Positions 43,385 to 51,691 of a DNA stretch of 64,000 nt are shown in pieces (the first letter of the stretch is position 1; each line of letters opens with the position of its first letter). Position numbers and translations under genes: made by a program. This DNA comes from JABMMZ01 sp964505065 (GTDB taxonomy: Bacteria; Bacteroidota; Bacteroidia; NS11-12g; UBA955). The notes under the pieces were generated by a model that made no database searches, had not been told where the DNA came from, and saw nothing but the letters and a program-made list of their open reading frames with translations. The stretch is from positions 1 to 64,000 of the forward strand of contig CAZDGF010000002.1 in assembly GCA_964505065.1 (NCBI GenBank), given 5' to 3'.

Positions 43385-44797
43385 ATGAAAAAACGCTTTA
43401 ATTCTTTAGAAGAAGTAAAACTACATCTTTCTGAAGGCAATATAGATTTGCCTTCATTGGTTTCTTATTATATTTCTCAAATTGAAAAAAATAAACACCT
43501 CAATGCCTTTTTAGAAGTTTTTGAAACAGAAACTTTAGCAAAAGCGCAAGAAATTCAACAAAAAATAAACAACAATACTGCCGGCAAATTAGCAGGAATG
43601 GTAATTGCTATTAAAGACAATATTGTTTACAAAAATCATAAATCTTCTGCATCTTCAAAAATTTTAGAAAACTTTGAATCGCTTTTTTCTGCAACAGTAG
43701 TTGAGCGCTTATTGGCAGAAGATGCTATAATTATTGGGCGTACCAATTGCGATGAATTTGCTATGGGAGCCAGCAATGAAAACTCTGCTTATGGCGAAGT
43801 TTTGAATGCACAAGATACCTCAAGAGTGCCAGGAGGCAGCAGTGGCGGTAGTGCTGTAGCTGTTCAAGCAGATATGTGTTTAGCCAGTTTGGGTAGCGAT
43901 ACAGGTGGTTCTATTCGCCAGCCAGCGGCTTTTACAGGAATATATGGTTTATATCCAACCTATGGTTTAGTAAGCCGTTGGGGTTTAATAGCCTTTGCCA
44001 GTAGTTTCGACCAAATAGGACCTTTTACAAGCAGCATTTCTGATATGCAAGTAATTATGCAAGTAATAGCAGGAAAAGATACACACGATGCAACAATGGC
44101 GCAGGTTGAAAATATTGAATTTTCTACTGAAACTAAACCTTTAAAAATAGCCTATATTGAAGATTGTATTGAACACGAAGGTTTAAATAAAAATATAAAA
44201 AAAACCACATTGGCTGTTATTGAAAAATTAAAAGCCAATGGGCATACTGTTGAAAGTATTAATTTTCCATATTTGGATAGTATGGTGCCATGCTACCAAG
44301 TGCTTACAACGGCAGAGGCAAGCAGTAATTTAAGCCGTTTTAGTGGTTTAACCACAGGCTACAGAAGCCCAAATGCTACTGATTTAGAAAGTACATTTAA
44401 AAAAAGTAGAACCGAGGGTTTTGGGGCAGAAGTAAAAAGAAGAATTATGCTCGGTACTTTTGTATTGAGCAGCGATTATTACGATGCTTATTATACCAAA
44501 GCACAAAAAGTTAGAAACCTTATTCGTCAAAAAACATTGGCAATTTTTGAAGATTATGATATTATTTTAACACCAACTACAAGTACGCCTGCTTTTAAAA
44601 TAGGCGAAAAAAGCAGCGACCCTATTGCTATGTATTTGGCAGATTTATTTACTGTTCAAGCTAATCTTGCAGGCATTCCTGCGCTTTCTATTCCGCAAGG
44701 CGAAGATAAAGATACTAATATGCCTATTGGCATTCAACTAATGGCAAAACCTTTTAACGAAGCCGTTTTATTTGCTTTAGCCAATAGCTTGAACTAA
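43385..44797 (+). CDS. gatA: Glu-tRNA(Gln) amidotransferase subunit A
   Basis: About 470 aa from ATG 43385 (an upstream in-frame TTG adds 3 residues). Amidase triad: Lys in GMVIAIKDNIVYK, cis-Ser in RVPGGSSGGSAVAVQA and catalytic Ser in GSDTGGSIRQPAAFTG. It amidates misacylated Glu-tRNA(Gln) (and Asp-tRNA(Asn)) with GatB and GatC using ammonia from glutamine. Confidence 0.96.
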   Translation: MKKRFNSLEEVKLHLSEGNIDLPSLVSYYISQIEKNKHLNAFLEVFETETLAKAQEIQQKINNNTAGKLAGMVIAIKDNIVYKNHKSSASSKILENFESLFSATVVERLLAEDAIIIGRTNCDEFAMGASNENSAYGEVLNAQDTSRVPGGSSGGSAVAVQADMCLASLGSDTGGSIRQPAAFTGIYGLYPTYGLVSRWGLIAFASSFDQIGPFTSSISDMQVIMQVIAGKDTHDATMAQVENIEFSTETKPLKIAYIEDCIEHEGLNKNIKKTTLAVIEKLKANGHTVESINFPYLDSMVPCYQVLTTAEASSNLSRFSGLTTGYRSPNATDLESTFKKSRTEGFGAEVKRRIMLGTFVLSSDYYDAYYTKAQKVRNLIRQKTLAIFEDYDIILTPTTSTPAFKIGEKSSDPIAMYLADLFTVQANLAGIPALSIPQGEDKDTNMPIGIQLMAKPFNEAVLFALANSLN

Positions 44798-44852
44798 AAT
44801 TTTTAGCGTTTTTATTATGCTTATTTAATTTCTTTCTAAAAGAATAAAAACT

Positions 44853-44860
44853 TATTTTTG
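44853..44860 (+). promoter_or_regulatory. Candidate -7 box of the ATPase-kinase pair
   Basis: TATTTTTG (44853-44860) matches TAnnTTTG and lies 9 bp before the ATG at 44870, so the transcript would be nearly leaderless. The -33 region is weak. Confidence 0.4.
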
Positions 44861-44869
44861 CAAAAAAAA

Positions 44870-45943
44870 ATGTTAGAGAACATTCATATACAAAATTTTA
44901 GATGCTTTGAAGATTTTAAAGCAGAAGGTTTTGAGCGAATTAATTTAATAGGCGGAAAAAACAACAGTGGTAAAAGTTGTTTGTTGGAGGGTATATTGTG
45001 TTTGAATAAAATAGCATTTATTACTTCAATTGATGTAGCAAGTATTAGAGAACAACAATTTAGAGATTTATTAAACGAAAAAATTGATTTTGGTGAAGCT
45101 ATAATTTCAGCAGATAAGTATAAATGTGTTTTAAATTTTAGTGAATCTGGTTATGGGCAAAATCATACAAATTCTCTAAATTCTTTGTACATTAAGTCAA
45201 ATATAGTATGTCCAAATTATAGTGCATACTCAGGATTTGAAAAATTAGAAAAGAAATTCCAAGAAGATGCATTTTTAGAAGTATTTAATTTAGTTTCTTC
45301 TAAAATTAATAAAATTAGAACTATTTCAAATACCGGGTATCATCCACAAATAAAAGAAACTCACAACACAAACTTTATTCATTTAAAAGGACAAGGAGAT
45401 GCTGTTAAACTCTTATTTAATTATTTTATGCCTTTAATTTTGAGAAAAAATAAAATAGAGCCCAAAAAAGAGTCTCTTATCTTACTTATTGATGAAATAG
45501 AAAATGGCTTACATTATTCTGCACATTATGATTTTTGGAAAAAATTATTTCAATTATCCAAATCTGAAAATGTACAGGTATTTTCTACTACGCATAGTTT
45601 AGAAATGATACAAGCATTTAACCAAGTGGCGAAAGAAGAAGGCGAAGGTGCTTATTTTGAAATGATGAGGGATGAAAAAAGCAATCAAATTACTGCATTA
45701 AAACATAGCCCAAATGTGCTTGACGAAGAGTTAGAATTGAATATGAAATTTCGAGGAGAGGAGTTTAAAACTAATATTGAACTTTCGCAAGATATGATTG
45801 ATACATTACAAAATTCATTGAATAATGCAAAAGAAAATGCAAAAAAAAAGCTTCTTTCATTACCATTTATTAGAGATGGAAAATTATTTCAATTAAACAC
45901 GGATGGAACAGAAGAATTAATTAAAGAATTAGAAATTAAGTAA
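44870..45943 (+). CDS. SMC/OLD-like AAA ATPase without TOPRIM
   Basis: About 357 aa from ATG 44870 (the upstream TTG adds 4 residues). Walker A is GGKNNSGKSCLLEG, a signature-like LKGQGDAVKLLFNY precedes Walker B LILLIDEIENGLHYSAHY, and the switch His is in VFSTTHSLEMI, all typical of ABC/AAA_21 ATPases of anti-phage proteins such as AriA, PtuA and OLD. No TOPRIM or HNH domain follows; the last 60 residues are a coil. It ends 3 bp before the zeta-like kinase gene. I infer a sensor ATPase that controls the kinase. Confidence 0.9.
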   Translation: MLENIHIQNFRCFEDFKAEGFERINLIGGKNNSGKSCLLEGILCLNKIAFITSIDVASIREQQFRDLLNEKIDFGEAIISADKYKCVLNFSESGYGQNHTNSLNSLYIKSNIVCPNYSAYSGFEKLEKKFQEDAFLEVFNLVSSKINKIRTISNTGYHPQIKETHNTNFIHLKGQGDAVKLLFNYFMPLILRKNKIEPKKESLILLIDEIENGLHYSAHYDFWKKLFQLSKSENVQVFSTTHSLEMIQAFNQVAKEEGEGAYFEMMRDEKSNQITALKHSPNVLDEELELNMKFRGEEFKTNIELSQDMIDTLQNSLNNAKENAKKKLLSLPFIRDGKLFQLNTDGTEELIKELEIK

Positions 45944-45946
45944 ACT

Positions 45947-46690
45947 TTGACAGAACAATCTAAACTACGAATTATTGGTGGACCAAATGGCTCGGGTAAA
46001 TCGTATTTTATTAATGAAGTAAAAAACAAAAATTATTTTCATTTAAGTAATTATGTGAATGCTGATGATATCGAAACTTCACTAAAAAATATTGGACAAT
46101 TTGATTTCAATAATTTTAATTTTTACACAAACCAAGAAGAATTTATTCAACATATTGATGCTTCCACGTTTAAAACTGAAATTAAAATAGAAGTAAAAAG
46201 AACTATAAGAATTACTAATAATAACTTAGTACTTAATGAAAAAATAAATTCCTACCATTCTGCATTAATTGCGGATTTTATTAGAACAAAATTATTGGAA
46301 ACTAATCAATCATTTGTATTTGAAACTGTAATGTCTAATATCTCAAAAGTTAATTTTCTTAAATTGGCTAAGCAAAAAGGATATAAAATTTATTTTTACT
46401 TTTTATGTACAGAAGATGTAGAATTAAATAAACTGCAAGTTTTAAATAGAGTAAAAATAGGTGGGCATTCTGTTCCACCGGAAAAAATACAAAGTAGATA
46501 TCCAGCCTCGTTACACAATTTACAAGCAACTATAGAATTGTCAGACGTTTGCTTTTGTATTAACAATAAGGGTGCAATTGGAGGCTTTGAAAAAATTGCA
46601 GAAATAGTAAATGGAAGTTTAATAAATTATATTTGCGAAAAAATACCCACTTGGTTTAAAAAATATTATATAGACAAAATAAATAATTAA
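45947..46690 (+). CDS. Zeta-toxin-like P-loop kinase
   Basis: A 247-aa protein starting at TTG 45947 (no ATG is nearby; the start follows the ATPase stop by 3 bp, so translation is probably coupled). Walker A is IIGGPNGSGKSYFINEV, then NYVNADDI and FVFETVMSN, which supply the acidic/substrate loop. A closing GGHSVPPEKIQSRYPASLHN (Arg-rich lid) matches the zeta/PezT family (UDP-N-acetylglucosamine kinases). Predicted to phosphorylate a small substrate and harm the cell. The expected zeta catalytic Asp and substrate Lys can only be assigned by alignment. Confidence 0.88.
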   Translation: MTEQSKLRIIGGPNGSGKSYFINEVKNKNYFHLSNYVNADDIETSLKNIGQFDFNNFNFYTNQEEFIQHIDASTFKTEIKIEVKRTIRITNNNLVLNEKINSYHSALIADFIRTKLLETNQSFVFETVMSNISKVNFLKLAKQKGYKIYFYFLCTEDVELNKLQVLNRVKIGGHSVPPEKIQSRYPASLHNLQATIELSDVCFCINNKGAIGGFEKIAEIVNGSLINYICEKIPTWFKKYYIDKINN

Positions 46691-46697
46691 AAAATAT

Positions 46698-48965
46698 ATG
46701 TTCGATTTAGAAATGATAAAAGCGGTATATAACCGCATTCCAGAAAGAGTAGCTGCTGCTCGTAAATTGGTAAACAAACCACTAACCCTTAGCGAAAAAA
46801 TTCTTTACTCTCACCTTACAGAAGGCACACCTTCTAATGTGTATGAAAGAGGAAATAGTTATGTGGATTTTGCACCTGATAGAGTGGCTATGCAAGATGC
46901 AACTGCGCAAATGGCTTTGTTGCAATTTATGCAAGCTGGTCGTCCTCAAGTTGCTGTTCCAAGTACAGTTCATTGCGACCATTTAATTAATGCTAAAATA
47001 GAGGCTAAAAAAGATTTAGAATTTGCCAACGAAGAAAGCAAAGAGGTATTTGATTTCTTAAGCTCTGTTTCAAATAAATATGGTATAGGATTTTGGAAAC
47101 CTGGTGCAGGTATTATTCACCAAGTGGTGTTAGAAAACTATGCTTTTCCAGGCGGTATGATGATAGGTACTGATAGCCATACTGTAAACGCAGGTGGATT
47201 GGGTATGTTAGCTATTGGTGTTGGCGGTGCCGATGCTTGCGATGTAATGGCAGGCTTACCTTGGGAGCTTAAATTTCCTAAATTAATAGGTGTAAAACTA
47301 ACAGGTAAATTAAGTGGTTGGGCTGCACCTAAAGATGTCATTTTAAAAGTAGCAGGTATTTTGACTGTAAAAGGTGGAACTGGTGCTGTAGTTGAATATT
47401 TTGGCGAAGGCGCTACAAGCATGAGCTGCACAGGTAAAGGTACTATTTGCAATATGGGTGCCGAAATTGGTGCAACTACATCTACCTTTGGATACGATGA
47501 AAGTATGGAAAGATACTTGCGTGCTACTGGTAGAGCCGAAGTAGCAGATTTAGCCAATGGCATTAAAGAACATTTAACAGCCGATGCAGAGTGTTATGCT
47601 AACCCCGAGCAATATTTCGACCAAGTTATAGAAATTAATTTATCAGAATTAGAACCTTATATCAATGGTCCTTTTACCCCAGATTTGGCTACACCAATTA
47701 GCAAAATGAAAGAAGTGGCAGCAGCCAATGGTTGGCCTACCAATATTGAAGTAGGTTTAATTGGCAGTTGCACAAACTCAAGTTACGAAGATATTTCTAG
47801 AGCAGCAAGCTTAGCCAAACAAGTAGCAGATAAAAACATAAAAACCAAAGCAGAATTTACCATTACACCAGGTTCTGAATTGGTGCGTTATACCATAGAG
47901 AGAGATGGATTTATAGATACTTTCCATAAAATAGGTGCTACAGTATTTGCCAATGCTTGTGGCCCTTGCATAGGTATGTGGACCAGAATGGGTGCAGAGA
48001 AAAAAGAAAAAAACTCTATCATTCACTCTTTCAACAGAAACTTTGCTGCAAGGCAAGATGGAAACCCTAATACACACGCATTTGTGGCAAGTCCTGAAAT
48101 TACGACTGCTATTGCCATTTCTGGCAGATTGGATTTTAATCCTTTAACAGATACTTTAACCAATGAAAATGGTGAGCAAGTAAAATTAGATGAACCAACA
48201 GGTATGGAATTGCCAAGCAAAGGTTTTGCAGTAGAAGATGCTGGCTATCAAGCACCAGCTATAGATGGCAGCGCAGTACAAGTAAATGTATCACCAACAA
48301 GTAGTCGCCTACAATTACTTGATCCATTTGCCGCTTGGGAAGGTAAAGACTTAATGGGCTTACGTTTGTTAATAAAAGCGAAAGGTAAATGTACAACTGA
48401 CCATATCAGTATGGCTGGTCCATGGTTGAAATTCCGTGGGCATTTGGATAATATTAGCAATAATATGCTTATTGGGGCTATCAATGCCTTTAACGATAAA
48501 CCAAACTCAGTTAAAAACCAACTAAATGGAACTTATGATGAAGTGCCCAAAGTGCAACGTATGTACAAAGCAGCAGGTGAATTTAGCATAGTTGTAGGTG
48601 AAGAAAACTACGGTGAAGGTTCTTCAAGAGAGCATGCAGCCATGGAGCCAAGACATTTAGGAGTAAGAGTAGTATTGGTAAAATCTTTTGCCCGCATTCA
48701 TGAAACTAACCTTAAAAAACAAGGTATGTTGGGTTTAACTTTTGCCAATAAAGAAGATTACGATTTAATTCAAGAAGACGATAAATTTAACTTACTAGGT
48801 TTAACGGATTTTAAACCAGGCAAAGCTTTACGTTTGGTAATAAACCACAAAAACGGTACTACAGATACTATTAATTGCAACCATACCTACAACGAGCAAC
48901 AAATTGAATGGTTTAAGGCTGGTGGTGCTTTGAATATTATTAGGAGAGGAGTAACGAAGAATTAA
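46698..48965 (+). CDS. Aconitate hydratase
   Basis: 755 aa, typical of the monomeric, mitochondrial-type aconitase of Bacteroidetes. Cluster cysteines: VGLIGSCTNSSYEDISRAA and FANACGPCIGMW. Substrate and swivel motifs: GTDSHTVNAGGLGMLAIGVG, GEENYGEGSSREHAAMEPR. It isomerises citrate to isocitrate using a [4Fe-4S] cluster. It begins 7 bp after the kinase stop. Its stop lies in the start of a repeat that leads to the scaffold gap. Confidence 0.97.
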   Translation: MFDLEMIKAVYNRIPERVAAARKLVNKPLTLSEKILYSHLTEGTPSNVYERGNSYVDFAPDRVAMQDATAQMALLQFMQAGRPQVAVPSTVHCDHLINAKIEAKKDLEFANEESKEVFDFLSSVSNKYGIGFWKPGAGIIHQVVLENYAFPGGMMIGTDSHTVNAGGLGMLAIGVGGADACDVMAGLPWELKFPKLIGVKLTGKLSGWAAPKDVILKVAGILTVKGGTGAVVEYFGEGATSMSCTGKGTICNMGAEIGATTSTFGYDESMERYLRATGRAEVADLANGIKEHLTADAECYANPEQYFDQVIEINLSELEPYINGPFTPDLATPISKMKEVAAANGWPTNIEVGLIGSCTNSSYEDISRAASLAKQVADKNIKTKAEFTITPGSELVRYTIERDGFIDTFHKIGATVFANACGPCIGMWTRMGAEKKEKNSIIHSFNRNFAARQDGNPNTHAFVASPEITTAIAISGRLDFNPLTDTLTNENGEQVKLDEPTGMELPSKGFAVEDAGYQAPAIDGSAVQVNVSPTSSRLQLLDPFAAWEGKDLMGLRLLIKAKGKCTTDHISMAGPWLKFRGHLDNISNNMLIGAINAFNDKPNSVKNQLNGTYDEVPKVQRMYKAAGEFSIVVGEENYGEGSSREHAAMEPRHLGVRVVLVKSFARIHETNLKKQGMLGLTFANKEDYDLIQEDDKFNLLGLTDFKPGKALRLVINHKNGTTDTINCNHTYNEQQIEWFKAGGALNIIRRGVTKN

Positions 48966-49007
48966 GATTGTAGAACGCAGAATTTGGGTTTGGTTTTCAT
49001 TCATCGT
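48953..49007. repeat. Copy of about 78-bp repeat at left side of gap
   Basis: Begins AACGAAGAATTAAG within the aconitase stop region and runs to ...TTTGGGTTTGGTTTTCATTCATCGT, then N. The right flank (49108 on) repeats the same text, with few substitutions. Confidence 0.85.
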
Positions 49008-49107
49008 NNNNNNNNNNNNNNNNNNNNNNNNNNNNNNNNNNNNNNNNNNNNNNNNNNNNNNNNNNNNNNNNNNNNNNNNNNNNNNNNNNNNNNNNNNNNN
49101 NNNNNNN
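49008..49107. other. Scaffold gap (100 N)
   Basis: Exactly 100 N, the standard unknown-size placeholder. Both flanks are copies of one repeat, so the real number of copies and the join itself are uncertain. Confidence 0.99.
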
Positions 49108-49196
49108 GAAGAATTAAGATTTAAGAACGTAGAATTTGGGTTTGGTTTTCATTCATCGTTCTTCGTTAAAAATTTAAAACATAACGAAGAATTAAG
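49108..49196. repeat. Second copy and start of third copy of the 78-bp repeat
   Basis: GAAGAATTAAGATTTAAGAACG continues the unit seen left of the gap, ending CATTCATCGTTCTTCGTT. AACGAAGAATTAAGA recurs at 49183, about 78 bp after the inferred unit start. AACGAAGAA and TTCTTCGTT make the unit partly palindromic. The rest to 49320 is AT-rich. Confidence 0.8.
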
Positions 49197-49320
49197 AATT
49201 TAGTTTAATATATAATTTAAAAATCCAAAAGTATAAATTTTAAAAACGAAAAGTATAAATTATTTTTTATTTTAATTTTTTTTGCTTGCATTCATCAAAT
49301 TAAGTGTCGTGTGTTGTGGT

Positions 49321-49518
49321 ATGAATAACAGCGAAAATAAATTGACTTTAACAGATATATTTTTAAACAACTACCCATCTGCACTTATAGAAGAGAAAGG
49401 CACAAAAGGCAACGCAGTAGTATATGTAAACGGACAAACAGCATTTAGCAAAGCAGATGTAAACAACGCCAGCAACTGGCTAATAATGATGGAAGCTGCA
49501 TATAAAAGAAGCCTCTAA
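49321..49518 (+). CDS. 65-aa hypothetical protein at prophage left flank
   Basis: Starting at ATG 49321 (MNNSENKLTLTDIFLNNYPS). An upstream TTG adds 13 residues but is less likely. The centre KGNAVVYVNGQTAFSKADVN looks folded. It is followed 19 bp later by a perfect terminator. Family not recognised. It could be a chromosomal gene or a small cargo gene at the prophage edge. Confidence 0.6.
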   Translation: MNNSENKLTLTDIFLNNYPSALIEEKGTKGNAVVYVNGQTAFSKADVNNASNWLIMMEAAYKRSL

Positions 49519-49537
49519 TATTTAACTTATCAACAGC

Positions 49538-49567
49538 AAAAGCCAATACATTATAGTATTGGCTTTT
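49538..49567. terminator. Terminator of the 65-aa gene
   Basis: AAAAGCCAATAC (49538-49549) and GTATTGGCTTTT (49556-49567), a perfect 12-bp stem with loop ATTATA. Confidence 0.85.
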
Positions 49568-49655
49568 GTGCTTTTATAGGCAACAAAGCTAAATTATAGC
49601 CAACCTGTGCCAACGTATAGGGTTCAATTAGTAACACGCCTTTAAATATCAACAC

Positions 49656-49686
49656 AATAGCGTTTAAACGCTATTTAAACGCTATT
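49656..49686. repeat. Palindrome plus direct repeat near prophage left edge
   Basis: AATAGCGTTTAAACGCTATT (49656-49675) is a perfect 20-bp palindrome. TTTAAACGCTATT occurs at 49663-49675 and again at 49674-49686, an 11-bp phase. It lies between the terminator and the Dam gene stop. It may be a terminator for Dam (T-run after 49684) or a binding array at the prophage end. Confidence 0.6.
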
Positions 49687-49728
49687 TTTGTTTCAGATAA
49701 TTGCAGATAGCAAAGGGGAAAGGTTTGC

Positions 49729-50532
49729 CTAATAATTACAAACCATCCACTCCTCCTGCTTACGTCTGCTTTCAGCTTTACAAGCTGTTAGCTGTCTGCT
49801 CACTCGGTGTATTGTCCATTTGTGCTTTTTGGCAGCTCGCTCTATGGCTTCATTTGGGTACATGGTTAGCATAAACTTACCCTTTAGCGTGGCGCACAGC
49901 TCCAGCAGCAAGTCGAGGCTCTGCTCGTTGAACATATTAACGTAATGCCCCATATTGCTGCCCACATAAGGTGGGTCTATAAAATGGAAAGCATCAGCTG
50001 TGTCGTAGCGCACCAGCACTTTAAAGGCATCGTCCTGTTCTATTGTGGCACATTCCAATCGCTCACGCAGGGTAAGGTTGAATGCTTCTTTTGCATAAAA
50101 TACTTTCTTTGGGTGGCGACACTCCGACTTATCAAACCCAAAGCTGCCACTTAATTGCCCAGCAAAACCCATTTTTGACAAGGTAAACAAAGCCCACGCC
50201 CTTTCAACTTCAGTAAAAAATTGTGGAAACTGGTAAACATACCACGCATGAGCATGAGCAGCTCTGCTATGCAGCAGTAAATCTACTTTTGCTTTTAGTT
50301 CCTTAAATTTGTGCACCACCACTTTGTAGAAATTGATAAGCTCGCCATTCAAATCGTTAATAACTTCCACTTGGCTGCGCTCTTTGGCAAAAAATAGTGC
50401 AGCACCGCCAGCAAATACTTCTGTATATAGCGTGTGCTTGGGTACAAGTGGAATAATGTGTTTTAACATTGTTTGTTTGCCTCCATAATAGGTAATGGGC
50501 GTTTTAAAATTGATTTTTAGTGTTTGTTTCAT
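49729..50532 (-). CDS. DNA adenine methylase (Dam-like)
   Basis: A 267-aa protein. Motif I is YYGGKQTMLKHIIPLVPKHT then YTEVFAGGAALFFAK, and motif IV is HFIDPPYVGSN (DPPY). These are the D12-class N6-adenine methyltransferase motifs. It would methylate phage DNA to block host restriction. It lies beyond the late-operon terminator, in the same direction, so it probably has its own promoter. Confidence 0.93.
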   Translation of the reverse strand: MKQTLKINFKTPITYYGGKQTMLKHIIPLVPKHTLYTEVFAGGAALFFAKERSQVEVINDLNGELINFYKVVVHKFKELKAKVDLLLHSRAAHAHAWYVYQFPQFFTEVERAWALFTLSKMGFAGQLSGSFGFDKSECRHPKKVFYAKEAFNLTLRERLECATIEQDDAFKVLVRYDTADAFHFIDPPYVGSNMGHYVNMFNEQSLDLLLELCATLKGKFMLTMYPNEAIERAAKKHKWTIHRVSRQLTACKAESRRKQEEWMVCNY

Positions 50533-50597
50533 AGTTTTAGTTTTTAGTTATGTTTTGTTTTTGTTTCTTTGTGGTCTCTCAAATCGTTCTTAATAAA

Positions 50598-50697
50598 AAA
50601 GGTGCATGAACACCAACCGCAAAGGCATTGCCTCTGTCGTGTGTGTTCATGCACCTTTATGTTTACAGGGTTGAGAGCCTGTAAGCGAGACAGAGGC
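50598..50697 (-). terminator. Late-operon terminator with possible pseudoknot
   Basis: Perfect 16-bp arms AAAGGTGCATGAACAC (50598-50613) and GTGTTCATGCACCTTT (50643-50658) enclose a 29-nt loop. On the minus strand the stem is followed by T-rich TTTATTAAG, so it ends the late transcript. GCCTCTGTC in the loop (50630-50638) is complementary to GACAGAGGC at 50689-50697, outside it. TTACAGG/CCTGTAA (50663-50684) forms a third stem between. This is the geometry of an H-type pseudoknot. Confidence 0.6.
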
Positions 50698-50721
50698 TAT
50701 TTTTTAACCTCCGCTCTGTTA

Positions 50722-50940
50722 TTAAGCTGTTGCTGCTTTTACTGCCCACATGGCAGCCTCTTCATAGGTTGTTTGTGCTAATGAAGCCAATCGCCCATCT
50801 TTTGCTTTTAGTTCCTCGCATAAGTTTATAAGCTCTGCCGTTTTCTGTTTAATTTGACTAATCGTGTCGTTTTGCGATGGGTTGAACTCTGTTCTAACTC
50901 TCAATTCGCCTATTGTTTTTTCCATATTTTTTTTATACAT
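50722..50940 (-). CDS. Putative Acb2/Tad1-like cyclic-nucleotide sponge (anti-CBASS/anti-Thoeris)
   Basis: A 72-aa protein (or 67 aa from the second ATG). The pattern IGELRVRTEFNPSQND, then IKQKTAELINLCEELKAKD and GRLASLAQTTYEEAAMWAVK resembles phage proteins annotated as Acb2/Tad1 hairpin-domain, with the two helices and the R..SLA.T..EEA.MWAVKA motif. Known members bind and sequester cyclic-nucleotide alarm signals of CBASS and Thoeris. This call comes from pattern memory, not alignment. It is the last gene of the late operon, overlapping the fiber gene stop by 8 bp. Confidence 0.6.
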   Translation of the reverse strand: MYKKNMEKTIGELRVRTEFNPSQNDTISQIKQKTAELINLCEELKAKDGRLASLAQTTYEEAAMWAVKAATA

Positions 50941-51691
50941 TAAATACTATTGGCGATAATGCAATATAAGTAACTAATGAGCCTGCTGTCTCCTCAATAG
51001 ATACATCACCATTTGTTTCTATTGTTACTCTCCGCATTAGCACTCCCATTCCAGGTGTATATGATATTGCAGCTTCAGGCACAGCGAATACTAAATATCT
51101 TGGCGGTCTAAAGCCCTCGGGCAGCCGAAATATAACTTGACTTCCTGTTGATGGTGTAGCTACAGCTTTAATCAACCCATCAATCGTTACAGTATCAAAT
51201 CTTCTACGACACATTGTGTCCCAGCCTATTTGTGCCGATTGCCAATTCGTACCTGTAAAATCTACGATAGCTTCGCTTCTCAATCTTTTAAATAAACTAA
51301 AGCCGAAATAATCTACCAAAGGAACGCCCGCAGCATCTGCCACGTTGCATACTCTTACATGGTGTACATTTCTGCTATTGCCGTCTTTGTAAATTACCAA
51401 TGTGCTATTAGTATTTACAGGGAAAAAGCAAGGCTCGTTGCTGGTTGAAATTGATATTGTTTGCGCTGGCACATATATAAGCTCGCCATTAATATACACC
51501 AAACCTTCAGATATGGCAGTAAAGAAACCACCTGTAATAGTAAGGTCGCAGCCTTGCAATATTGTATAATCAGAGTTAGGGTACAAGGTTTTACCAATGT
51601 ATTTAAACAGCTGCTCATTGGCTTGCTGTAGGTGTTCAAAGTCTTTAATGCGAAAGCGGTGTCCGCCTGTAAAAAATTTTAGTAAATTCAT
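50933..51691 (-). CDS. Tail fiber/receptor-binding protein
   Basis: A 252-aa protein. The N-terminal part carries a short fiber-attachment segment (FTGGHRFRIKDFEHLQQANE), the middle is beta-rich (GLVYINGELIYVPAQTISIS), and the C-terminal end has a jelly-roll-like region (YLVFAVPEAAISYTPG to TYIALSPIVFNV). Typical of distal fiber or baseplate protein of Bacteroidetes contractile phages. It begins 4 bp inside the previous gene end, suggesting coupling. Confidence 0.7.
   Translation of the reverse strand: MNLLKFFTGGHRFRIKDFEHLQQANEQLFKYIGKTLYPNSDYTILQGCDLTITGGFFTAISEGLVYINGELIYVPAQTISISTSNEPCFFPVNTNSTLVIYKDGNSRNVHHVRVCNVADAAGVPLVDYFGFSLFKRLRSEAIVDFTGTNWQSAQIGWDTMCRRRFDTVTIDGLIKAVATPSTGSQVIFRLPEGFRPPRYLVFAVPEAAISYTPGMGVLMRRVTIETNGDVSIEETAGSLVTYIALSPIVFNV

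Noticed and set aside
46782..48484. Minus-strand frames within aconitase
   Set aside because: They mirror the codon structure of the real gene and have no protein features.
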